Shown here: positions 6,569 to 12,659 of the stretch, piece by piece
Layout of the letters: every line of letters begins with the position of its first letter
Numbering within the stretch: the first letter of the stretch is position 1
Assembly (NCBI RefSeq): GCF_030297135.1
Contig: NZ_AP028066.1
Location: forward strand, 558,001-622,000
From: Pseudoalteromonas apostichopi
GTDB taxonomy: Bacteria > Pseudomonadota > Gammaproteobacteria > Enterobacterales > Alteromonadaceae
Reading direction: 5' to 3'
DNA length: 64,000 nt
Notes under the pieces: model-generated
Databases searched by the model: none
Seen by the model: the letters and a program-made list of their open reading frames with translations, nothing else
What the model was told of the DNA's origin: nothing
Translations under genes and position numbers: made by a program

Positions 6569-8161
6569 ATGCGATTACTAATATTTATATTGGCGCTTAC
6601 AAGCGCTTTTTTTTCCTTCGCTAATAATGGCGATTTACCATATGACCCAAATGATTTAAGAGCACCTGACTCACAGCCTTTTTATTATTTTGAGTGTCAA
6701 GGTGGTAATAATAATAAACTTGAGATTGCTTCTGAGTTCAATGATATTAAAGTATGCCAACCTTATTGGACAACATACATTCAAAGATCTATTGATGCTC
6801 ATCTTTCATCAGGTTTCTATTCTTCCGCAGGTGATATAACTTGGACTTCTTCTAACAAATGGACTTATGATTTTATACCTTGCCGTTATGGAGATTGCGA
6901 TACCTTTGGTACAGATCCATCACAAAATTCAAACGGTCAAAGTAACGGACGTTATCTAAGAACTGAGTGGCAACATACTTGTCCACCTGAACAATATCCT
7001 GAATATCAATTCCCAGTAATGAAAGACCCTCAGCCTACTGACCCAGAGACTGCACCTATGCAATGCGCTAAGTTGCTAGATGGTACAGACCCTGACCCAG
7101 AACCCGACCCAGATGCAGACCCCGATTGCCCTGCACCAACTGACAATGACCCTTTTGTCTTTGGTACAGGTCAACAACAAACCATCTGCTTTGATAATCC
7201 CGATGGTTCTCAATGTTCAATAGAAACCGATGAAAATGGTAATTTTTACATGCCTGTATCTTATGGTTCTCAAGAACCTGTTGCCTGTACTGAAGTAGAC
7301 CCAACTGAACCAGACCCAACTGACCCAGACCCAACTGACCCAGACCCGACTGACCCAGACCCGACTGACCCAGACCCAACTGACCCAGACCCAAATGACC
7401 CAGATAAAACTCCAGACCCTGACCCAATGCCAGACCCTGACCCGACTGACGGCTCTGCATCTACAGACTTATTACCAGCTATGAATAAGGTCAATACTAA
7501 CTTAGATGCTATCAACTCCAATATGAATAATGGCTTCGAATCAAACAATGATCGTCTTGATAGGATTGCTAAAGAAATACAAACATCTAATAAATTGGCA
7601 AATGAACATGTCTATGAATCTAAAGCAATTAAAGACGCAATTATTGGAGCAAATGAGATAACGCTTGGCATTTTGCAAGATATGAAAAATGGTGTTGATT
7701 CAATTGGTACTGCTATAGGCAAAACAAATTCACTTGTAACTGAAGGTAATGAAAAATTAGACAAAATATCAGATGGTATTAATTCAACCTTTGAAGAAGG
7801 TACATGTATTGGAGATTTATGCTCACTGGATTTATCTAAGGAGTTAGATGAATTTGATAAATCTTTTGGTGACTTTGTAAATGATGAAAAAGACCAAAAA
7901 GTGCCAAGAGAATTTGAGGCATACCTTAACCGTTTAGATTCTTATGTTTCATCTGCATTTAGTGGGTTTACAGGCCAATGCGTTCCTTTTGATATTCGAG
8001 TCTCTATCCGTAATGTTGAACGAGTTATCAGTGTTGGGGAGCATTGCCCTTACTACGAAGATTATTTTAAACCTGTTATTGAATGGTTTCTTTATGTAAT
8101 GACCTTTGTTTCAGTATTAAACATTACATCTCAATCATTTAGAGCGTTTTCAACTGTTTAG
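6569..8161 (+). CDS. Adsorption/minor coat protein (pIII, TspB-like)
   Basis: Virion tip protein expected to bind the host pilus and release the particle, 530 residues. A signal peptide (MRLLIFILALTSAFFSFA) is followed by a Cys-containing receptor-binding region (residues 20-220), an acidic Pro-rich spacer with five perfect DPTDP units (about 244-281), a helical region (300-460) and a C-terminal Cys-containing domain ending in a membrane anchor (WFLYVMTFVSVLNI, about 508-522). The C-terminal domain and DPDP spacer resemble Neisseria TspB, the pIII-equivalent of MDA phage. The spacer parallels the Gly-rich linkers of Ff pIII. The assignment is well supported by position and layout. Confidence 0.78.
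   Translation: MRLLIFILALTSAFFSFANNGDLPYDPNDLRAPDSQPFYYFECQGGNNNKLEIASEFNDIKVCQPYWTTYIQRSIDAHLSSGFYSSAGDITWTSSNKWTYDFIPCRYGDCDTFGTDPSQNSNGQSNGRYLRTEWQHTCPPEQYPEYQFPVMKDPQPTDPETAPMQCAKLLDGTDPDPEPDPDADPDCPAPTDNDPFVFGTGQQQTICFDNPDGSQCSIETDENGNFYMPVSYGSQEPVACTEVDPTEPDPTDPDPTDPDPTDPDPTDPDPTDPDPNDPDKTPDPDPMPDPDPTDGSASTDLLPAMNKVNTNLDAINSNMNNGFESNNDRLDRIAKEIQTSNKLANEHVYESKAIKDAIIGANEITLGILQDMKNGVDSIGTAIGKTNSLVTEGNEKLDKISDGINSTFEEGTCIGDLCSLDLSKELDEFDKSFGDFVNDEKDQKVPREFEAYLNRLDSYVSSAFSGFTGQCVPFDIRVSIRNVERVISVGEHCPYYEDYFKPVIEWFLYVMTFVSVLNITSQSFRAFSTV
7298..7412 (+). repeat. 15-bp tandem repeats coding for (DPTDP)n
   Basis: Successive 15-base units of the type GACCCAACTGACCCA, some with one substitution, encode DPTDP. 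The array is in frame and sits in the spacer of the pIII-like gene. Its near-identity at DNA level makes copy-number change by slippage likely. Confidence 0.85.
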
Positions 8162-8170
8162 GAGTTTATT

Positions 8171-8521
8171 ATGCCTGGTCCTTTGGCAATTGTAGCTATT
8201 CCCGCAATTTTAACGGCGATAGCTACAGGCATAGCAGAGTTAATTAAATTCTTAGTTCGTCGCTATACAGCAAGAACATTAATAGCGGGTATTTTTTTAG
8301 CTGCTTACTCTGGCGCGATGCTTATTTTCATTAATTCTGCTAACTCCCAGTTTGCAATTTTGTTGTCCTCACTGCCAACAAATTCATTTTCTCAAGCTGG
8401 GTTATCACTTATACCTAATAACGCAATTACATGCGCTTCTATTGTTGTCGGCGCTAAAGTTGCGCAAATGACGCTTTACTTTGCTTTTGGCGTATTGCGT
8501 ACAAAAATGAAGGCTCAATAA
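8171..8521 (+). CDS. Minor coat/assembly membrane protein (pVI-like)
   Basis: A 116-residue hydrophobic protein with about three membrane segments (residues 4-26, 38-55, 88-108), placed between the pIII-like gene and Zot exactly as gene VI in Ff phages. It resembles the small DUF5455/DUF2523-type proteins in this slot in Vibrio and Pseudomonas filamentous phages. In Ff, pVI works with pIII to cap the virion and release it from the membrane. The stop is one base from the Zot start, so translation is probably coupled. Confidence 0.7.
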   Translation: MPGPLAIVAIPAILTAIATGIAELIKFLVRRYTARTLIAGIFLAAYSGAMLIFINSANSQFAILLSSLPTNSFSQAGLSLIPNNAITCASIVVGAKVAQMTLYFAFGVLRTKMKAQ

Positions 8522-8522
8522 T

Positions 8523-9737
8523 ATGGCATCAGGTAAATTTATAGAAGGCGTTAAACGCTCTGGCAAAACAAAATATGCAGTCGACTTAATTAATGACTAC
8601 TTAAAACGTGGTCGTAAAGTTGCTACAAATCTTGATTTATTTCTCGATAAAATGCCCGTTCAAAATCCGCATGTAATTAGATTACCTGACCACCCACGCA
8701 GTGAAGATTTACACGCGCTTGGTATCGGCTACCCAGAACTAGAGCAAGATGACAGAAATTACGATGAATCTAAAAATGGTTTAGTGGTGATAGATGAATT
8801 ATTAACACATTTGAACTCACGTTCTTTTAAAGATAAAGACCGCTTAGCTATCGTTTCTTGGTTTGTTCAAATGGGTAAGTATGGCTGGGATTTAGTTCTT
8901 ATTGGCCAAGACTTTGAGGGGGTTGATAAACAACTAAGAGATACCACTATTGACCAATTAGTGTCTGTTAAGTCGGGTGTTAATTACTTTGGTTTTGGCT
9001 TTATTAACTCTGTTGTGCAACGTCTATTCTCAGCCCTTCATATCCCTAAATTTTCGGTTGCTCGTTTTTATGATGGTAAGTCTAAATCGCGTAAAGCTCA
9101 CGGTTATCAGTTCTATATTAAAGATTGGACACATGCCTGGTATAACACTGCACAGAAATTTTTACCTGATGTGATGACAGCTAAAGACGGCCGTTTAGTT
9201 GATATGCGCGCTATGTATTCAATGGTGCCAACTGAACAACTTAAAAAATGGTATCTCGTGAGTGATAAAGTTAAAGAAGTTGTTCAACAAAAAAAGGATC
9301 AAAAGAACCAAGACCCAATATTAAAAAAATGGCATAAGGTAGCCTTGTTTGCGTTAGTCGGCTATTTAACGTATTTGTTTTACCCGTTCGGCTCTGAAAC
9401 TCAACAACAAACAATATCAAGCGAGACAAAGCAAAATACAAGCCCTTCAAGTACTGTAACCACTGAATTACCACCTATTTTAGATGGGGTCTATATTACA
9501 TGCTCAGTCATTTCAAACCGTCAAAACTCGACTTACTGCTTTGAGAAAGATGGCAACCCATTTTACCCAAGCTCAATAGATGCCGTCGTAAATGTTGTAT
9601 CTGCTTGTACAGCAAAATTAAAGTATATGGATAGCGAATATACGATTCATTGCTTACCTTATCGGGTAGATTCATTCTCAGCGGCAAAACCAGTTGATTC
9701 ATCACCAGTACAACAAGACCTTATAGCCGCCAATTAG
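8523..9737 (+). CDS. Zot-like/pI morphogenesis ATPase
   Basis: Inner-membrane assembly ATPase of filamentous phages, 404 residues. The N-terminal P-loop domain has a Walker A at residues 4-13 (EGVKRSGKTK) and a Walker B GLVVIDELL near residue 90. A single membrane segment (VALFALVGYLTYLFY, about 275-290) separates it from a periplasmic C-terminal domain with several Cys, which in relatives contacts the outer-membrane secretin. It is the last gene of the structural block. The family name comes from the V. cholerae 'zonula occludens toxin'; nothing here indicates a toxin role. Confidence 0.88.
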   Translation: MASGKFIEGVKRSGKTKYAVDLINDYLKRGRKVATNLDLFLDKMPVQNPHVIRLPDHPRSEDLHALGIGYPELEQDDRNYDESKNGLVVIDELLTHLNSRSFKDKDRLAIVSWFVQMGKYGWDLVLIGQDFEGVDKQLRDTTIDQLVSVKSGVNYFGFGFINSVVQRLFSALHIPKFSVARFYDGKSKSRKAHGYQFYIKDWTHAWYNTAQKFLPDVMTAKDGRLVDMRAMYSMVPTEQLKKWYLVSDKVKEVVQQKKDQKNQDPILKKWHKVALFALVGYLTYLFYPFGSETQQQTISSETKQNTSPSSTVTTELPPILDGVYITCSVISNRQNSTYCFEKDGNPFYPSSIDAVVNVVSACTAKLKYMDSEYTIHCLPYRVDSFSAAKPVDSSPVQQDLIAAN

Positions 9738-9798
9738 CCCAAAGTCACGCCAGCGCTTGCCGCGGCTGACTTGGGCTTGGCGGCATGGCGAAGCCATG
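9736..9798. other. Paired hairpins: candidate packaging signal/origin
   Basis: Just after zot, AGCCCAAAGTCA (9736-9747) pairs with TGACTTGGGCT (9767-9777), with one bulge. Inner stems GCC/GGC and GCG/CGC extend it to a 42-nt hairpin. A second hairpin, CATGGC-GAA-GCCATG, is at 9784-9798. In Ff phages a long hairpin after the last assembly gene is the packaging signal, followed by the replication origins. The same place and shape support that role here. Confidence 0.6.
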
Positions 9799-10079
9799 TC
9801 ATACATTCCAGAAAATTCACATTTCATCGAGAAACCGTTTCCATTTTTGATACATTTTATTATGGTCGGGTATCAATTCAGTGACACTGCTACACGCACT
9901 CACTGTCCTTGTTTGTTTTCAAAAAAAGTTGATTGCCTTCTGATAAACCAAGCTGAGTTAAGGACGGCACAGCAGCAAAGAGAAACACTCTCCCCTCAAA
10001 AACTAATAGGGGGGGAGCGAAACCACTTATACCGAAACCGAGTGTGCATTGTGATTTTAACAAAAAGGAGTAAATCACA
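9738..10079. other. Main noncoding region of the inovirus
   Basis: 342 bp without a convincing gene. Besides the two hairpins at its start it holds a C-rich/G-rich inverted pair (CTCCCC 9990-9995; GGGGAG 10012-10017, within a run of seven G). A 7-bp inverted repeat, GTGATTT/AAATCAC (10051-10057, 10072-10078), encloses the ribosome-binding site of the next gene. The Rep nick site and the complementary-strand origin are expected here. An open frame covering most of it is probably fortuitous. Confidence 0.55.
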
Positions 10080-10490
10080 ATGAGCAACTTTAAATTGCAG
10101 TTCGTTACGCTATTCGGATATGACTACGCAAAAGGAGCTAAAGAACTCGGAGTAAGTGAGCGCCAAGTAAGGAGGTATGTAAAAGCCAACAAAGCCAGTA
10201 AACCAGTCGAAAAGTTACTTTGGATAATGTATCGCGGCTATTTGCCTGACACTGGCCCGTGGGCAGAATGCAGCATTTCATATCACAACAACGTAATGAC
10301 TACGCCTTGGGGTAAAGTAAAACCATCAGACGTGCAATTTGTACACCGCTATAAATGGTCAGCTAAAGAGCATGAAACCATGTATAAAAAGCTTAAATCT
10401 GAGTCGAAAGAACAAGATAAATGTTTATTTGATCTTCAAGAGCAATTACTAGATATTGTAGGTAAAATAGCCAGAAAAACAGGTAGTTGA
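10080..10490 (+). CDS. XafT/VC1465-like Xer recombination activator (DUF3653-like)
   Basis: A 136-residue protein with an N-terminal helix-turn-helix (AKELGVSERQVRRYVKAN, about 19-36), a central block (PWGKVKPSDVQFVHRYKWSA, about 80-99) and a C-terminal coiled-coil-like helix. This pattern resembles the VC1465/DUF3653 family, whose TLC-phage member XafT activates XerD recombination at dif independently of FtsK. That would suit this prophage, which is flanked by dif-like sites and whose own XerD arm is degenerate. AAGGAG lies 9 bases upstream of the ATG. The alternative is an ordinary phage transcription regulator; I recognise the family from memory only. Confidence 0.62.
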   Translation: MSNFKLQFVTLFGYDYAKGAKELGVSERQVRRYVKANKASKPVEKLLWIMYRGYLPDTGPWAECSISYHNNVMTTPWGKVKPSDVQFVHRYKWSAKEHETMYKKLKSESKEQDKCLFDLQEQLLDIVGKIARKTGS

Positions 10491-10494
10491 TTTA

Positions 10495-11016
10495 ATGCAA
10501 GATGCAACTTTAGTTCAAGAAATTCTCAATGCTTGGCCTACGCCAGTGATTATAGGTTCTCTTATAACTTTGCTAGGTGTTTTTCAAACAAATAGTCAGC
10601 ACTACAAAAGGTTGAAATATGAACATGACCATCAAGAAAAAATTAATAAAAAAGATTTATATATTTTAAAAGGTGAAGAGCTTTACATGCTTTTAAGCAA
10701 CTGGAGCGACAATATTTTTAATGAGTATAGATCATTTATTAATGAAAATTTGATTATTAGTAGTAAGTCAGATTATGCAAGGATGAATACTTTAGTGTCA
10801 CTTTATTTTTCAGATATTCAGCAGGATCTATCATCTGCAATTAATAAAGAGTCTTATTTAGTCACAAGATACGATTTGGCTTTAATGCCAAAGTATCGTA
10901 GTCAATTAAGTGATAACGAGTTTATCGATCAAATACATTTTGAAGTCAATGAGTTATCAGAGAGAATAAACAACTTAAGAAAAGCATTGAAAAATAGCAT
11001 TTTGGAAAACGTATAA
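10495..11016 (+). CDS. Unrecognised one-TM protein, prophage cargo
   Basis: A 173-residue protein with a single N-terminal membrane segment (PVIIGSLITLLGVF, about 17-30), a charged region (YKRLKYEHDHQEKINKK) and a mostly helical cytoplasmic part with coiled-coil character (ELSERINNLRKALKN near the end). It starts four bases after the XafT-like stop, so it is co-transcribed. No family is recognised. It lies beyond the phage core genes, together with the DUF4145 gene, in the position where filamentous phages carry accessory genes. A superinfection or defence role is only a contextual guess. Confidence 0.6.
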   Translation: MQDATLVQEILNAWPTPVIIGSLITLLGVFQTNSQHYKRLKYEHDHQEKINKKDLYILKGEELYMLLSNWSDNIFNEYRSFINENLIISSKSDYARMNTLVSLYFSDIQQDLSSAINKESYLVTRYDLALMPKYRSQLSDNEFIDQIHFEVNELSERINNLRKALKNSILENV

Positions 11017-11052
11017 CTTATATTTAATTAAAAATTACAAAAGGGAATGAAT

Positions 11053-11757
11053 ATGCACATTGATACTGTAACAGGCAGTATAACTGCCTATTGTGAGGGC
11101 TGCTCTGGCTCTAAAAGTACTTTTTTTTGGCGTGATGTTAATGGAGATGAATTTGGTTCAGTAAGTATTGAAAATAAAAGCAGTATTTCTAGAACCTTTC
11201 TTACCTATCGACTTTATGTTTGTGCAGGTTGTAAGAAAGGTGCTTTAGCGTGTATTCAAGTAAGAGAAGAATATGTAGAGTTCCCGGGCTGTATTCTTAA
11301 ACTTATATCATTTTTTCCTTCACCAGTTAGAGCTTTAAAGTTACCTGATTCAGTACCACTAGGAATAGTAAATGAATTTAGAGAAGCAGAAAAATGTTTG
11401 AGTAATCAATGTTATCGTGCTGCATCAGGTTTGTTCCGTTCTGTTTTAGATAAAACAATGCGGGATAATGGATACAAAACTTCTAAAGAAAGTTTATATG
11501 CTCAAATTGAAAATGCAGCTGCAGATGGTGTTATTACAACAGCTAGAAAGATTAAAGCACATTCTGAAATCCGTGTACTTGGAAATGATGTATTACATGA
11601 CGATTGGGTTCAGATCGAGCTTTCTGAAGTTGAAGCTTCATGGAATTACTGCCAGAGAATCTTAGAAGATTTTTACGATGATAGACCTACTGTTTTAGAA
11701 ATTTTAAAATCTTGTGGCAGATCACCTTCAGAGGGTTCAGATAATTCAACTGATTAA
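11053..11757 (+). CDS. Zinc-ribbon plus DUF4145 protein, prophage cargo
   Basis: A 234-residue protein. The N-terminal part has two CxxC pairs (CEGC near residue 13; CAGC near 58), suggesting a zinc ribbon. The C-terminal half (about 105-205) has the DUF4145 pattern: FREAEKCLSNQCYRAASGLF, an R-x-LD helix, then EIRVLGNDVLHDD. DUF4145 domains occur alone or with restriction and other defence proteins; their biochemical role is unknown. I place the start at 11053 because AAGGG is 7 bases upstream; the ATG at 11047 abuts that site. It is the last gene before the right attachment site and ends near a strong terminator. Confidence 0.75.
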   Translation: MHIDTVTGSITAYCEGCSGSKSTFFWRDVNGDEFGSVSIENKSSISRTFLTYRLYVCAGCKKGALACIQVREEYVEFPGCILKLISFFPSPVRALKLPDSVPLGIVNEFREAEKCLSNQCYRAASGLFRSVLDKTMRDNGYKTSKESLYAQIENAAADGVITTARKIKAHSEIRVLGNDVLHDDWVQIELSEVEASWNYCQRILEDFYDDRPTVLEILKSCGRSPSEGSDNSTD

Positions 11758-11830
11758 GTTTGATTTTAATTTTTATCAACTTTACCCAGACAAACTGTCA
11801 TTTCTGACAGCATCTCTAACCAACTAATAA

Positions 11831-11851
11831 AAAAGGGCTTTTCGCCCTTTT
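11831..11851 (+). terminator. Terminator at the right end of the prophage
   Basis: AAAAGGGC (11831-11838), loop TTTTC, GCCCTTTT (11844-11851), a textbook stem with A and T tracts. It lies six bases before the right dif-like site. Confidence 0.85.
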
Positions 11852-11856
11852 CTTCA

Positions 11857-11884
11857 TTATTACGTACCGTAATTTATGGGTAGT
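11857..11884 (+). other. Right dif-like attachment site (attR) with degenerate XerD arm
   Basis: The centre CGTAAT (11868-11873) and TTATG core are identical to the left site. The XerC-side arm is TTATGGGTAGT (11874-11884). The XerD-side arm is TTATTACGTAC (11857-11867), matching ATTTAACATAA at only 6 of 11 positions. Rejoining the outer halves gives a host site with a perfect XerD arm. Rejoining the inner halves gives a phage site with a poor one, the arrangement known for TLC phage. Confidence 0.62.
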
Positions 11885-12178
11885 ATTTAATAGGTTTACC
11901 TGTAAGCCCTAACATTTCATATCTTAAGAAGATACCTTCAGTTTGTTTTACAAAGACAGTATTTCTAATAATTAAATACTCGGAACATCTATTAAGTTCA
12001 AACTTTAGATTTATCTAACCTATCAGAAATTTCACATTTAACTTATAAGCCTCTAATTTTACTTAGTATTATCTCTTCACCTTATTATAGTACGGCTACT
12101 GTATTGTACATATGGCTTACTGCCTCAAAGCCTATTCGCTCTTCACTTTAGTCTAAACAATAATAACAAGGATTTATA
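11885..12178. other. Intergenic region right of the prophage
   Basis: About 294 bp of AT-rich sequence between the right attachment site and the next gene. I see no gene, no strong hairpin and no clear promoter beyond scattered AT-rich hexamers. Confidence 0.5.
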
Positions 12179-12496
12179 ATGAGGAAATTTTTTCTAATTA
12201 TCATCATTGGCTATTTTGCATGGGATCATTATGCGGTGAATTATGGTGGTATCTCACCGAAGGAAGCGATAAAAATAAAAATTATTGATCCTGTAAAATC
12301 AAAGTACAGCCATAATCGTGACATCACAATTTCTGATTACGAGAAGACAAAATATGAGTGTGATGGCCGACAATACTGCAGCCAAATGAACTCACTAGAA
12401 GAAGCGCTATTTTTTACTAAAAACTGCCCTAATACAAAGTTAGATCAAAGCCCTGGTGAAGCCCCCTGCCAGAGTGATTTCATATTACGTGATTAG
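12179..12496 (+). CDS. Small membrane-anchored Excalibur-like protein
   Basis: A 105-residue protein with an N-terminal membrane anchor or signal (KFFLIIIIGYFAWDHY) and a C-terminal stretch resembling the Excalibur extracellular calcium-binding domain: YECDGRQYCSQMNSLEEALF, then NCP, then a Pro-Cys near the end. The usual acidic DxDGDGxPCE loop is poor here (LDQSPGEAPC) and the Cys of the 'CSQM-SC' pattern is replaced by Leu, so calcium binding may be lost. RBS AAGG lies 9 bases upstream. It is the first gene outside the prophage, and its function is unknown. Confidence 0.65.
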   Translation: MRKFFLIIIIGYFAWDHYAVNYGGISPKEAIKIKIIDPVKSKYSHNRDITISDYEKTKYECDGRQYCSQMNSLEEALFFTKNCPNTKLDQSPGEAPCQSDFILRD

Positions 12497-12659
12497 ATTG
12501 TATAAAACTTTATGTGAACTAGTTGTTTTATATAAACTAATATGTTGATTTAACAAATGAATCAGCCTAATAAATAAGATGGAAGATAGGTAAGTTTTGA
12601 CTATACTAAATTAGTAGTAGCTATATAGTAGCTTGTATCTTTTTTAGTAAGGAGTTCTC

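Larger units (their letters stand above)
2967..11867. mobile_element. Inovirus (filamentous phage) prophage, about 8.9 kb
   Basis: A complete Ff-like module lies between two copies of CGTAATTTATG. In order it holds a divergent repressor, a small TM protein, a two-Tyr HUH Rep, an ssDNA-binding protein, 25- and 46-residue coat ORFs, the major coat protein, a pIII/TspB-like protein, a pVI-like protein and pI/Zot. A hairpin-rich noncoding region, an XafT-like protein, a TM protein and a DUF4145 protein follow. No secretin (pIV) gene is present, so the phage probably uses a host secretin, as CTX phage does. No frameshifts are seen in the core genes, so it could be active. Boundaries are set by the dif-like repeats and are inferred. 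Confidence 0.88.

Noticed and set aside
7298..7412. Short regular repeats that could suggest a CRISPR array
   Set aside because: The units are contiguous with no spacers and encode an in-frame peptide repeat.
7068..7548. Two minus-strand open frames with Gly/Ser- or Gly/Gln/Leu-rich repeats
   Set aside because: They are the antisense of the 15-bp DPTDP repeats of the pIII-like gene; such repeats keep all frames open.
8523..9737. Zot as a toxin gene
   Set aside because: The protein has the pI assembly-ATPase layout and gene position; the toxin name is inherited from V. cholerae and nothing here supports a virulence role.
9757..10083. A 108-residue open frame after zot
   Set aside because: It covers the hairpins and G-run of the phage noncoding region, has no good ribosome-binding site, and its sequence resembles no protein I recognise; most likely fortuitous.
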